Positions 34,241-46,700 of a DNA stretch of 64,000 bases are shown here, in pieces (within the stretch, counting starts at the first letter, position 1; every line of letters starts with the position of its first letter). The notes beneath the pieces were generated by a model, which made no database searches, was not told where the DNA came from, and saw nothing but the letters and a program-made list of their open reading frames with translations. Location: NCBI GenBank assembly GCA_029216955.1, contig JANAVB010009598.1:24989912-25053911 (forward strand), given 5' to 3'. A program made the position numbers and the translations under genes. This DNA comes from Iris pallida (lineage: Eukaryota > Streptophyta > Magnoliopsida > Asparagales > Iridaceae).

Positions 34241-35466
34241 GATGAAAAATATTTAATGATATTTTTTTCAAAAGGTAACATATATTGATCTTCGTAGGTT
34301 AATGTTTGTCATCTTTTGATATATTTATTTTTCTGTCACTCTATTCTATATTTAAACTTGATTTGATATTGTGACTACTCATTGAATATTATGGTCTTGT
34401 GATTTCGTCTTTAACTTATGTAATATTCAAAGATTTTGAGCTTTATATTATTCTCTTCTTATTCAAGTTACTAACTGCCTATAGCAGTAATTCTTTGCGG
34501 GAAGAAGTCAAGCAAATTGAATCTCTCTCTCAAAGCGTTTCTTTTCTTTAACCTTACGGTTGTCATGTGGACACCATGCTAAGGCTTTAAAAGGGAAGAA
34601 ATGAACTTTGATAAGAAGACCTAATATTTTTTAATTAATTTTCTACTTCCGAAAATATGTCTCTGAATTTTTTTCCGTCAATACTATTTTTTTGGATATA
34701 GCCATGTAAAGGTGGAGAAGTTAATTAGTACAAATCAATTATCCCCTTGACATGCCATATATCTAGAATACATTTTTTTTTGGACATATATCTAGTTATG
34801 TTTCTTTGTTCAAATGGATTTATTTATGATTTATGGAATCGAATCGCCAGCTTTTTAGTTTAAGGACTAAATAGACGCATTCGAACATCTTTTTTATGCA
34901 TATATTCATAATAAATTTCACATTTTTGAAAAGTCTTTTTGATTTTTTTTTATTTATTGAATTTGTCTCGTACTCAATGTAATTATCAAAGACAGTCTTC
35001 AAAAATCTTTTACTTACATGAAATGATTTGTGTTATATTTTTTTTGAAGACATAGTTTTTTCATCTTTAAGCGTTTATTTATTGGATATTTCTTTTTCTT
35101 GCCTAAAGATGATATTTGTTTTGAGTTTGGAATTTTATATGCATTTGATCAAAGGAAAGAAAAGATGCATATCTTGGATATCCTTTAGATCTTTCGATTA
35201 TTTATTTTATTTATTTATGCATATAAATTATTTTTGAACTATATACGCATATTTTAAGGGGGAGCAAATTAATTGTTTCAATTCTTTTATGCCCTTAATA
35301 TGTGGTATACCTAGTTCATCATGGACACATATTATTTTACTTTAAATATCTTGTTGCGTTGTTCATGATATTTAGATTTGTATTTTATGAGAGAATATAC
35401 GATTATTATAATCTATTTTTAATTCTCTCATTCGAGTTTTTTATTGCCAAATATAGTTAATTATCC

Positions 35467-35471
35467 TTATT
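35467..35471. other. Target-site duplication TTATT, left of element C
   Basis: ttatt directly precedes the LTR start tgtcactcc and is repeated at 46838-46842 after the second LTR. Confidence 0.93.
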
Positions 35472-35818
35472 TGTCACTCCCCGTTTCCAGGATGCGTATT
35501 TTAATACGTATATTGCTTGAACGTAATCATTTAGTATTTATCATGTATCATCTTGTATTTAAATTCCTATAATTCATTATCTGTATTTATCATGTTTTAT
35601 GTTAATTAATTAATCTGCTCTTTAAAAATTTTATGTTAATTTATTTCCTGTAATTATATTTATGCAATTTTATTTTTGCACTTTAATTCCTGCTTTTATT
35701 CCCTGCTTTAGCTAGGCTTTGGGTTCGGGTTGGCTTTGGTTGGATCCCCTACAACCCGACCCATTGGACCCATTGGACCCATTGGACCCGGCCCAACTCC
35801 CACCTACCACACCCTTTT

Positions 35819-35829
35819 CTATTTAAAGC
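35819..35829 (+). promoter_or_regulatory. TATA-like box of element C 5' LTR
   Basis: tctatttaaagc, followed within 15-60 bp by pyrimidine-rich sequence typical of plant leaders. The equivalent in the 3' LTR is at about 44063. Moderate match only. Confidence 0.5.
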
Positions 35830-36320
35830 TTACATCTCTTTCTCTCTCCTCATAAACTCACATTCTCACCATTACTCCTCTTCTTCTTCTTCATTACTCT
35901 CTCCACCTACCAAACCGTAGGCAAGTACAACTTGCTCCACATGAGAACCCATGTTTTTATGGTTCATTTATCTTCCTCTCGTGATCCTAAGAAAGTTTAG
36001 AACTTGGCATTTCTCATTTCGGAAGTCTTAATTTTTGTAGATCTGAAAATAAGTTATTTTCGGAGTTTGGTGGTTTTGATCTATCAAACTTCTTTGTTTT
36101 CAAGTTTTGATGGTTCTATGTTGTAGAGAGTTTTATTCTACCCAATTTTAACCTTTGGAAAGTTGGATTTGGACTTGTTTTGACCAAGTTATGGACCTTT
36201 GAAGCTTTGGGGTGCAACCATGGAGTTCTTGCTGTTTGGAGAAGACAGTGAGCAGTGTACACTAGCTTTTTAGCTTGCGTCACTGAGCTGTGCGCGCTCT
36301 TTAGCGCAGTATAGTCTGGA

Positions 36321-36712
36321 GTCCATACGCTACCTTTTTAGGAAGCGTGTGTCTTGCATACGCTACCTTTTGGGAGCGTATGACTTGCATACGCTGACTT
36401 GAATGGTCAGGAGTCGTATGGAGATCATACGCTACCTTTTGGGAGCGTATGACTTGCATACGCTGACTTGAATGGTCAGGAGTCGTATGGAGTTCATACG
36501 CTACCTTTTGGGAGCGTATGACTTGCATACGCTGACTTGAATGGTCAGGAGTCGTATGGAGTTCATACGCTACCTTTTGGGAGCGTATCACTTGCATATG
36601 CTGACTTGGATGGTCAGGAGTCGTATGGAGTCCATACGCTGCCTTTGGGGAGCGTATGACTTGCATACGCTCACTTGGATGGTGAGGAGTTGTATGGAGC
36701 CCATACGCTGCC
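36321..36712 (+). repeat. 69-bp minisatellite in element C 5' LTR
   Basis: Unit containing ttcatacgctaccttttggg, agcgtatgacttgcatacgc and tgacttgaatggtcaggagt. Each unit includes the inverted pair catacgct/agcgtatg. About five units, the outer ones diverged. Because 69 is 23 codons, a minus-strand frame with a 23-residue repeat stays open. Confidence 0.9.
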
Positions 36713-38532
36713 TCTTTGACCTGAGCGTACGCTGACTTGAGCGTAGCCTGACATGAGCGTAGCCTACTTACCCTGGATCTTCTATAGCCCTGTACATTGA
36801 CATTTTATTAGATATTTAACGTCCATTTTATATCCTTACGCCTTTTGGCATAAACTCGATAAAATCATGATATGATAATATTGTTAATATCAATTGCTAT
36901 GTGGAATGTGCCTTGTGTCCCGATTGATTTTTGGGATACCCAGTATGACTGGGACTTGACCATGAGAGTTATAGACTCGACCCCCTTTTAATGCTAATTG
37001 ACTTTCATGCCTTGTCACCATTGATAATAATGGTTATCTTGACTAAATTAATCATGCGTTCCTGGTCGGAACTAAGAGACTGGCTAGTCGTCTTATTGAC
37101 TTGAATGAATGAGACACGTTCATGTTATGGACTATTGTAATCGACTGGCTGATCCCGAATATTGACTTACATGCACATGCAGGCTTCAATCTATTTATTT
37201 ATTTATTTACTTATTTATTTTCTACAAAATAAGTATGTGTACTTTATGGTCAAGGCATGATTACCGTGGTTAGATTTGATTGTTGCATTACGCTATGTAA
37301 GACCTGCAACCTAACCGCACTGGTATTGTTGTAGAGTTGTGCATATCGTACCCCGTACGAAAGTACTCATTTGAATGACCATGATCCACGGCATGGGATT
37401 TCACTCAACGTAAGGGACTATTAAGTTAAATAAAATAATGATGGCATGGAGAGAATGGATTCCCGAGTTCTTACATGGCAGCCCCCTTGGGACAAGTAAT
37501 ACCCGACAGGCCGGCTGGTTTCCACAGATACTGTAAAACTGCCACACGGGCAGGGAACAGTATCTGCTTTTATTATTATTGTATATTGTATATTGACGTG
37601 CGTCCTGCTAGGACTCGTCTAATTCATGCATGGCGCACATGATTGACTGGATAGACTAGCCTTGCTCGCACATGGTAAGAACTGAGGAGTCCCTAATTGC
37701 ATTATTCCAGGATAACTTGGGACTCACAATAGCAAGCCGTAGTAGTTGAATGGCCGTTTAAATTGATCTGTTTGTGCACTGTACCTACTCTGTTACCTAA
37801 CTGGGATGATCAGAATGTCAGGACATGACGGGCCAACTTCTGTCCTTGTTTGGTTGGGAGGTTGGTTCGAAGTGTCGTGATGTGATGTGAATCCTAGTGG
37901 AAAACAGAGATCTATTATTATATTCTCTTACTGGTTTTAGTTCTCATGTCGTGCTTCCTTGTGGTACTTGCTATTAGAGGTCTAACCTCTCTGGTTTTGC
38001 ATGGCCAGATTTAGAGCCGGTCCCCGAGGATCCAGCTTACTTCTACCTCCAAGATGGTCAACACTAGAGGGATGATCGCAGGAGGACTCGAGTGGGTTCC
38101 TTACTTCACCGCTCGTTTTGTCACTTACTTTATACTTGGCCGTTTGGCACCGACATGTTAGTCGGATTGTCTTGTACTTACCTTTACATAATTGTAATTA
38201 AAGTCAGACTGCAGCTGATAACAATTGTGTATACCTTTGCTACATCAATCTGGCTATGTTTTGTAAAGCCAGATATCAAGAACATTCTGACAGAGCGTTT
38301 GGGACGCCTTACTACTTTATCTTACATGTTCTCTATTTCTGTTTCTTATTTGAATGATTGAGACAATAGATGTGTAATGACCATAGTAAGACTTTTATGT
38401 AGTATGCACCCCCTCGTCTGGTTAGACAGCATTGATCGTATTATACGGTATTCATCTACCCGTAATACGTAGCTGGCTGAGTCATTTCCCCGCTCTCCAG
38501 TATTCTGGTTCTGGGGCGTGACAAGGTTTTAG

Positions 38533-38548
38533 TGGTGGCCCATGCAGG
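38533..38548 (+). other. Putative primer binding site of element C
   Basis: tggtggcccatgcagg, nine bases after the LTR end. The same sequence stands at the matching place in element A. It could pair with a tRNA ending CCACCA; the spacing of nine bases is larger than usual and the tRNA is not identified. Confidence 0.45.
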
Positions 38549-39762
38549 TCTGATTTCAGACTTGTGGGGTGTTTTGATTTATAGGATGTCTCAATCACAC
38601 ATGTTCCCCCTTGATCTCATGATTTGTTGATTCTCAACTCCAGCTTGACATTCCAGTATCCCTTGACTTCATTGATCCTTCATGTCCGGTCATTTGATTG
38701 TTCTCTTGTCCCTTTTCTTAGGGGCACCTCGTCCGTATCTGTCAGAGCTGGACAGTAACAGCATGGACAACCTGACCATGTTGGTCAGCAACAAGGGCCG
38801 GTACTAACTCAGGAGGCTACCCAGGAAGAAGTGATAGTGGAACCAGCAGCTGGGTCGCAGTATCCGGACATTCCACCCCCACCGACAGTTCCACCTACCC
38901 AAGTGGACACACCGGCTCTTCTCGAGATCATGAGAGGAATGATGGCTACTCAGCAACACCAGATGTTGGCCCAGCAGCGCATGCACACTCAGTTGCAAGA
39001 GCAGAATGTTCTACTCAACCAAGGATTGCAAACGGCATTGGAAAGAGGGGCGAGGCCAGATTCAGGAGCATCAACCAGATTTTGCAAGTACAACCCCCGC
39101 CGTTTCGAGGGCACGGAGGATGCCATCTCAGCAGATGCATGGCTTAAGGATATTGAGGCTATCCTGACAGCCGCTAAGGTGCCGGCCGAAGAGCGTGTGG
39201 ATCTAGTGAAGTTGTTACTTAGGATCTTGCACGTGATTGGTGGGAAGGAGAGGAAGTAGGCATCAGACGTCATGTTGCATGGAACGATTTTACTGCAAGA
39301 TTCAAGACCAAGTATTATGGAGTTGTGTCGCAGTTTGAGCTACAACAGAAGTTTATCAACCTCAGACAGGCTGGCAAGACTGTAGATGCTTATGCAGCAG
39401 AGTTCTGCAGATTGAGTAGGTTTGCCCCAGAGATGGTAACAACGGAGCGCCAGAGGGCGATGAGGTTCCAGCAAGGGTTTCATCTTGAGCTCTTGCAATT
39501 GATAGAGGGGCACAATTACCAGACTTTTGATGAGATATTGACGGCGACTCGAAGGCATGAGATGACCATTCAGAGGCTTGCAGTAAGGACTGGGGGTCAG
39601 AAGAGATCCCACAGTCAGATTGAAGGAGGAGGGGGAGCAGCGCCCCGAACAACAGCGCCATCCCCTGGCATTCGTATCCACGATATAGCGATACGAGGAC
39701 CAGTACCACCACCCAGGCAGCAGCAACAGCAACAGAGGAAGAACCAGCAACCCCCAGCGGGC

Positions 39763-39864
39763 TGCACTTATTGTAGGAAGATGGGACACACTAGAGATAT
39801 GTGTCGGACATTGAATGGACTATGTTTGATATGTAGAAATCCAGATCATCGGGTTACCACATGT
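39763..39864 (+). other. Two CCHC zinc knuckles of element C gag
   Basis: [14 protein letters not shown] and [14 protein letters not shown], both C-X2-C-X4-H-X4-C, seven residues apart. They form the nucleocapsid domain that binds RNA. Most plant Gypsy gags carry one knuckle; element A gag in this window also has two. Confidence 0.85.
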
Positions 39865-40194
39865 CCCATGAATTCGAGGTCAGGAGGACCAGTGCAGCAG
39901 TTTTCTGCTCTGCCAGCACCAGGGGCAGGGCAGTATCGAGGACCAGCTGTAGCAGTGAGGCCGTTGGCACAGCGTCTGTTAGTACCGCAGGCTCAGATGT
40001 TTCGGCAGCAGGGACCGCCGATGCAGCAACACCAGCATAGACCACTCCAGCATCATCAAGGAAGGGGCCAGCAGCAGCACCAGGCTAGGCCGCAGCATGG
40101 GAACCAACAAGGAGGTCAAGGACAGGCATTCACACTCTCCTTGGAGGAGGCATTAGCATCGGAAGATGTTGTGGCAGGTAACATTCTCGTCGCC

Positions 40195-40560
40195 TCATAT
40201 CCCGCAGTAGCATTGTTTGATTCGGGAGCATCCCACTCATTTATATCTGCACAATTTGCGACACGGCTAGGAATGGGGTTCGAGGCATTGCCAGGGAGGT
40301 TGAATATACTCACTGGTAATGGGCTCATAGGAGTTAGTAGAGTTATTCTAGCGTGTAGTGTTGTAGTTTGCGGGCATTCCTTACCCGTCCAGTTGATAGA
40401 ATTTCCTGTTGGAAATTTCGACGTTATCTTAGGCATGGACTGGCTGAAAGACAGTCATGCGACAATAGATTATCGTAGTGGGAGTGTATCTTTTGATATT
40501 CCAGGCATGAAGAGATTCACCTTAGTCAGATCAGAGGCAACTCAACAAGAGCAGGGAGTA
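40195..40560 (+). other. Aspartic protease domain of element C
   Basis: Active-site motif [11 protein letters not shown] at about 40216 and the downstream flap and hydrophobic segments, ending in DVILGMDWL (40420). It would cut the polyprotein. The reading frame is intact in this segment. Confidence 0.85.
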
Positions 40561-40589
40561 GTAACGGCAATGGAAGAAGTTCAGGTTCC

Positions 40590-41275
40590 GAAGGTAGTTG
40601 AAGAATTTTTAGACGTGTTTCCCGAAGAACTTTTCGGTCTGCCACCGGTTAGAGATATTGAGTTCAGTATAGAATTGGCACCTGGAACTAAACCGATATC
40701 AGATCGGGTTTACAGAATGGCGGATTCGGAGCAGGCCAAGGTATATCAGCATATAGAGGAATTGAAGGAGAAGAAGTTTATCCAAGCTAGCGTATCGCCA
40801 TGGGCAGCACCAGTGGTACTTGTGGGGAAGAAGGATGGATCATCCAGATTGTGCATCGATTACAGGAAGCTTAACGCGGCAACAGTAAAGAACAAGTACC
40901 CATTACCCAGGATCGACGACTTATTTGATCAGTTGAGCAAGGCTAGAGTTTTCTTCAAGATAGATCTTCGTTTAGGGTATCACCAAGTGAGGGTTCGGAA
41001 GGAAGATATTCCCAAGACAGCATTCAGGTCGAAGTATGGACATTATGAATTCTTGGTAATGCCGTTTGGTTTGACCAATGCTCCAGCTATATTCATGGAT
41101 TTGATGAACCGCATCTTTATGCCGTATTTAGATCAGTTTGTCGTGGTGTTTCTCGACGACATTCTCGTATATTCTGCTAGTGAAGAGGAGCATGAAGACC
41201 ACCTCAGGAAAGTATTGCAGATTCTGAGAGAGAACCAGTTGTATGCCAAGCTCAGCAAGTGTGAGTTCTAGACGG
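40590..41275 (+). other. Reverse transcriptase domain of element C
   Basis: Contains [39 protein letters not shown] and the catalytic FLDD (41149). One variation is Leu in [10 protein letters not shown], where most relatives have Ser. The domain ends at the TAG at 41269. Confidence 0.92.
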
Positions 41276-41289
41276 ATCACATTTCATTC

Positions 41290-41935
41290 TTGGGTCATAT
41301 CGTATCAGGAGCTGGAGTAGCAGTGGATCCCAAGAAGGTAGAAGCAGTAGAGAGTTGGCCAGTACCCAAGACCGTAGCTGATGTACGGAGTTTCTTAGGA
41401 TTGGCAGGATATTATAGAAGATTTGTGTCAGATTTTGCAAGACTTTCAGCACCCATGACCCGCTTGACACGGAAGGATGTGCCATTTGTTTGGTCGGCAG
41501 AATGTCAGGCATCATTTGAGAATTTGAAGCAGAAGTTGATATCAGCGTCTATTCTTACATTGCCAGTCGGACCTGGAGGTTTTACAGTATATTGTGATGC
41601 GTCAGGTAAAGGACTTGGATGTGTCCTTATGCAACATGGTAAGGTGATAGCATATGCATCGAGGCAGCTTTGAGACCACGAGAAGAATTACCCAACTCAT
41701 GATTTGGAGTTGGCGGCAGTAGTATTTGCTTTGAAGCTATGGAGGCATTACTTATATGGTGACCGAGTAGACATGTACACAGACCACAAAAGTCTGAAGT
41801 ACATCTTTACTCAGAAGGAGCTGAACATGAGGCAGAGAAGATGGTTAGAACTGATCAAGGATTATGACGTGGAGCTTCAGTATCATCCAGGTAAGGCTAA
41901 TGTGGTAGCAGACGCTCTTAGCAGAAGAGGCGGCA
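41290..41935 (+). other. RNase H domain of element C
   Basis: Starts at the thumb region (GHIVSGAGV) and includes [39 protein letters not shown] and the end motif [12 protein letters not shown] (41895-41930). A TGA at 41671 lies in the middle. Confidence 0.9.
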
Positions 41936-42199
41936 CATTTATGTTAACAACGCAGAAGCATATCTTAGAAGACCTTCATGAGATGGGCATCGAGGTTATA
42001 CTTCCTAGTGATGTAGGAGTTCTAACTTGTCTGCAAGTCCAATCTGACTTGGTAGATAGGATCAAGGCAGCTCAGGCACAAGACCCAAGGATTCAGAAGC
42101 TTAGGGCAGAATGTGAGTCAGGGCACAGAAAGGAGTTGAAAATTCATGAAGATTGTACACTTAGGTTTGGATCACGTCTATGTGTGCCTAGTGGAGATA

Positions 42200-43110
42200 T
42201 CAGACAGGAAGTTATGGCAGAAGCTCACAGTTCCCAGTATTCTGTACATCCTGGAGGGACCAAGATGTACCAAGATATCAAGCAGCACTTCTGGTGGAAC
42301 GGGATGAAGAGAGAGATAGCTAGATTTGTTTCCCGTTGCTTGGTATGTCAGCAAGTGAAGGCAGAACAGTAGAGGCCAGCTGGGTTATTGCAACCGCTTC
42401 CCATCCCGGAATGAAAATGGGAGCATATTATGATAGACTTTGTGACCGGTTTACCGAGATCGCCAAGTGGTAAAGATGCTATTTGGGTAATAGTAGATCG
42501 GCTTACAAAGGTAGCACATTTTCTTCCTTTCAGAGTAGGACAATCTACAGAAAAGTTGGCGGAGTTGTACATGCAGCAGATAGTCAGGCAGCATGGAGTC
42601 CCTGTCAGTATTATGTCAGACAGAGATACCCGTTTCACATCGCATTTCTGGAAGAGCTTGCATCATAGTTTGGGTACCAAGTTAAGATTTAGCACGGCTT
42701 ACCATCCGTAGACGGGCGGGCAATCGGAAAGGACAATTCAAACTTTGGAAGATATGTTGCGAGCTTGCACTCTAGATTTTGGAGGATCTTGGGAAAGCCA
42801 CCTGCACTTAGTTGAGTTCTCGTACAACAACGATTATCATGCCAGTATCCAGATGGCACCATTTGAAGCATTATATGGTAAGAAGTGTAGGTCGCCGCTT
42901 GCATGGGATGATATCGGGGAGAGGAAGATACTAGGCCCAGAAATGATTGTCCAGACGGTTGAAGTGATTAAGGGAATTAGAGAGCGACTTCGTGTTGCGC
43001 AGGATCGGCATCGTCATTGGGCGGACCAGCATCGTAGGCCGCTAGAGTTTTCCGTTGGAGACCACGTATTCTTGCGGATCTCACCTACCCGTAGGGTCAT
43101 TAGATTTGGC
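42200..43110 (+). other. Integrase domain of element C
   Basis: An HHCC zinc-binding part ([11 protein letters not shown] ... CLVCQQ, 42222-42360) is followed by the DDE core: Asp in IDFVTGLP (42430), Asp in MSDRDTRF (42615) and Glu in GQSERT (42718). Three stops fall in or before the core (42370, 42412, 42709). The final part includes RYVGPFAILDRVGDVAYRL, the GPY/F module, at 43133-43190. Confidence 0.9.
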
Positions 43111-43309
43111 GTTCGCAGGAAGTTGAGTCCGCGATACGTAGGCCCATTTGCTATTCTTGATAGGGTAGGCGATGTTGCTTATCGTTTATCCCTTCCACCT
43201 TTGTTACAAGAGGTGCATGACGTGTTTCATGTATCTCAATTGCGAAGGTATGTATCAGACCCAAGCCATATCCTCGATCATTCAGAACTGGTTGTTGGTA
43301 CCAACCTGT

Positions 43310-43440
43310 CTTACGAGGAACAGCCTGTGTCCATCTTGGACCGAAGAGAGAAGATACTCAAGAACCGAACAATTAACCTTGTCCGGGTTGCTTGGGGTCA
43401 TCACACTTGGGAGAGTCAACGTGGGAACGTGAGGATGATA
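43310..43440 (+). other. Chromodomain-like tail of element C integrase
   Basis: SYEEQPVSILDRREKILKNR, then LVRVAWGHHTWES, resembles the start of plant chromovirus tails that direct insertion to heterochromatin. The expected stretch between the tryptophans is shortened, and the end is not typical, so function is doubtful. Confidence 0.65.
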
Positions 43441-43690
43441 TCCGATCACGGTATCCGCACTTGTTTGACTCACAAGGTATATCTTTTTCTGTGTACCTGA
43501 TTGTCTTGATTCCTCATGCTTATTATCTTATGGGTAGAACTACTTGATATCGTAGATTGATGGATTTACATATATGTTACTTGCTAAGGACATTATAAAA
43601 TGATTGCTTGATTGAATTGCTTGTACTTAGATTAGTTTAGCCCCGATGTTTCTATCCTGCTTGGATTTGAAATTTCAAGGACGGAATTTT

Positions 43691-43707
43691 TCTAAGGAGG
43701 GTAGAGA
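43691..43707 (+). other. Polypurine tract of element C
   Basis: tctaaggagggtagaga directly before the 3' LTR, preceded by caaggacggaattttt, as in other plant Gypsy elements. Confidence 0.85.
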
Positions 43708-46700
43708 TGTCACTCCCCGTTTCCAGGATGCGTATTCTAATACGTATATTGCTTGAACGTAATCATTTAGTATTTATCATGTATCATCTTGTATTTAAAT
43801 TCCTATAATTCATTATCTGTATTTATCATGTTTTATGTTAATTAATTAATCTGCTCTTTAAAATTTTCATGTTAATTTATTTTCTGCAATTATATTTATG
43901 CAATTTTATTTTTGCACTTTAATTCCTGCTTTTATTCCCTGCTTTAGCTAGGCTTTGGGTTCGGGTTGGCTTTGGTTGGATCCCCTACAACCCGACCCAT
44001 TGGACCCATTGGACCCATTGGACCCATTGGACCCAGCCCAACTCCCACCTACCACCCCCTTTTCTATTTAAAGCTTACATCTCTTTCTCTCTCCTCATAA
44101 ACTCACATTCTCACCATTACTCCTCTTCTTCTTCTTCATTACTCTCTCCACCTACCAAACCGTAGGCAAGTACAACTTGCTCCACATGAGAACCCATGTT
44201 TTTATGGTTCATTTATCTTTCTCTCATGATCCTAAGAAAGTTTAGAACTTGGCATTTCTCATTTCGAAAGTCTTAATTTTTGTAGATCTGGAAATAAGTT
44301 ATTTTCGGAGTTTGGTGGTTTTGATCTATCAAACTTCTTTGTTTTCAAGTTTTGATGGTTCTATGTTGTAGAGAGTTTTATTCTACCCAATTTTGACCTT
44401 TGAAAAGTTGGATTTGGACTTGTTTTGACCAAGATATGGACCTTTGAAGCTTTGGGGTGCAACCATGGAGTTCTTGCTGTTTGGAGAAGACAGTGAGCAG
44501 TGTACACTAGCTTTTTAGCTTGCGTCACTGAGCTGTGCGCGCTCTTTAGCGCAGCGCAGTCTGGAGTCCATACGCTACCTTTTTAGGAAGCGTGTGTCTT
44601 GCATACGCTACCTTTTGGGAGCGTATGACTTGCATACGCTGACTTGAATGGTCAGGAATCGTATGGAGTTCATACGCTACCTTTTGGGAGCGTATGACTT
44701 GCATACGCTGACTTGAATGGTCAGGAGTCGTATGGAGTTCATACGCTACCTTTTGGGAGCGTATGACTTGCATACGCTGACTTGAATGGTCAGGACTCGT
44801 ATGGAGTTCATACGCTACCTTTTGGGAGCGTATGACTTGCATACGCTGACTTGAATGGTCAGGAGTCGTATGGAGTTCATACGCTACCTTTTGGGAGCGT
44901 ATGACTTGCATATGCTGACTTGGATGGTCAGGAGTCGTATGGAGTCCATACGCTGCCTTTGGGGAGCGTATGACTTGCATACGCTCACTTGGATGGTGAG
45001 GAGTTGTATGGAGCCCATACGCTGCCTCTTTGACCTGAGCGTAGGCTGACTTGAGCGTAGCCTGACATGAGCGTAGCCTACTTACCCTGGATCTTCTATA
45101 GCCCTGTACATTGACATTTTATTAGATATTTAACGTCCATTTTATATCCTTACGCCTTTTGGCATAAACTCGATAAAATCATGATATGATAATATTGTTA
45201 ATATCAATTGCTATGTGGAATGTGCCTTGTGTCCCGATTGATTTTTGGGATACCCAGTATGACTGGGACTTGACCATGAGAGTTATAGACTCGACCCCCT
45301 TTTAATGCTAATTGACTTTCATGCCTTGTCACCATTGATAATAATGGTTATCTTGACTAAATTAATCATGCGTTCCTGGTCGGAACTAAGAGACTGGCTA
45401 GTCGTCTTATTGACTTGAATGAATGAGACACGTTCATGTTATGGACTATTGTAATCGACTGGCTGATCCCGAATATTGACTTACATGCACATGCAGGCTT
45501 CAATCTATTTATTTATTTATTTACTTATTTATTTTCTACAAAATAAGCATGTGTACTTTATGGTCAAGACATGATTGCCGTGGTTAGATTTGATTGTTGC
45601 ATTACGCTATGTAAGACCTGCAACCTAACCGCACTGGTATCGTTGTAGAGTTGTGCATATCGTACCCCGTACGAAAGTACTCATTTGAATGACCATGATC
45701 CACGGTATGGGATTTCACTCAACGTAAGGGACTATTAAGTTAAATAAAATAATGATGGCATGGAGAGAATGGATTCCCGAGTTCTTACATGGCAGCCCCC
45801 TTGGGACAAGTAATACCCGACGGGCCGGCTGGTTCCCACAGATACTGTAAAACTGCCACACGGGCAGGGAACAGTATCTGCTTTTATTATTATTGTATAT
45901 TGTATATTGACGGGCGTCCTGCTAGGACTCGTCTAATTCATGCATGGCGCACATGATTGACTGGATAGACTAGCCTTGCTCGCACATGGTAAGAACTGAG
46001 GAGTCCCTAATTGCATTATTCCAGGATAACTTGGGACTCACAATAGCAAGCCGTAGTAGTTGAATGGCCGTTTAAATTGATCTATTTGTGCACTATACCT
46101 ACTCTGTTACCTAACTGGGATGATCAGAATGTCAGGACATGACGGGCCAACTTCTGTCCTTGTTTGGTTGGGAGGTTGGTTCGAAGTGTCGTGATGTGAT
46201 ATGAATCCTAGTGGAAAGCAGAGATCTATTATTATATTCTCTTACTGGTTTTAGTTCTCATGTCGTGCTTCCTTGTGGTACTTGCTATTAGAGGTCTAAC
46301 CTCTCTGGTTTTGCATGGCCAGATTTAGAGCCGGTCCCCGAGGATCCAGCTTACTTCTACCTCCAAGATGGTCAACACTAGAGGGATGATCGCAGGAGGA
46401 CTCGAGTGGGTTCCTTACTTCACCGCTCGTTTTGTCACTTACTTTATACTTGGCCGTTTGGCACCGACATGTTAGTCGGATTATCTTGTACTTACCTTTA
46501 CATAATTGTAATTAAAGTCAGACTGCAGCTGATAACAATTGTGTATACCTTTGCTACATCAATCTGGCTATGTTTTGTAAAGCCAGATATCAAGAACATT
46601 CTGACATAGCGTTTGGGACGCCTTACTGCTTTATCTTACATGTTCTCTATTTCTGTTTCTTATTTGAATGATTGAGACAATAGATGTGTAATGACCATAG

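Larger units (their letters stand above)
32573..35471 (+). mobile_element. Non-coding internal region of element D, left of element C
   Basis: AT-rich, many stops in all frames, no pol motif. It contains a diverged direct repeat (about 33590-33830 and 34020-34240) and, at 35255, taagggggagca, a polypurine-like block. The minus frame 33378-33668 (96 codons) matches no family I know and probably arises by chance. The target duplication ttatt of element C occupies 35467-35471. Confidence 0.75.
35472..38523 (+). mobile_element. 5' LTR of element C
   Basis: TG...CA ends. Contains cattggacc repeats (35760-35790), a TATA-like box (35819), a CT-rich leader (35835-35915), the 69-bp minisatellite (36321-36712) and otherwise unique sequence. 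The frames at 36301-36735 come from the minisatellite. Confidence 0.92.
38775..43500 (+). pseudogene. Gag-pol polyprotein of element C, broken by one frameshift and five stops
   Basis: Gag begins without a clear ATG after a stop near 38773. The frame of 38831-39259 shifts to that of 39325 by a one-base change near 39215. From there one frame runs to 43500, interrupted by stops at 41269 (TAG), 41671 (TGA), 42370 (TAG), 42412 (TGA) and 42709 (TAG). Domains in order are capsid ([13 protein letters not shown], 39395), two CCHC knuckles (39763-39864), protease DSGAS (40219), reverse transcriptase with FLDDILVYS (41149), RNase H, integrase and a chromodomain-like end. All five stops fit single C-to-T or G-to-A transitions. 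No intact protein can be made from this copy. Confidence 0.93.

Noticed and set aside
36321..36712. Possible CRISPR-like regular repeats
   Set aside because: Directly adjacent 69-bp units without unique spacers, inside a plant LTR.
36301..36735. Repeat protein with 23-residue units (also 44546-45049)
   Set aside because: Open because the 69-bp minisatellite unit is a multiple of three; located in an LTR, no start context, repeat number varies between LTRs.
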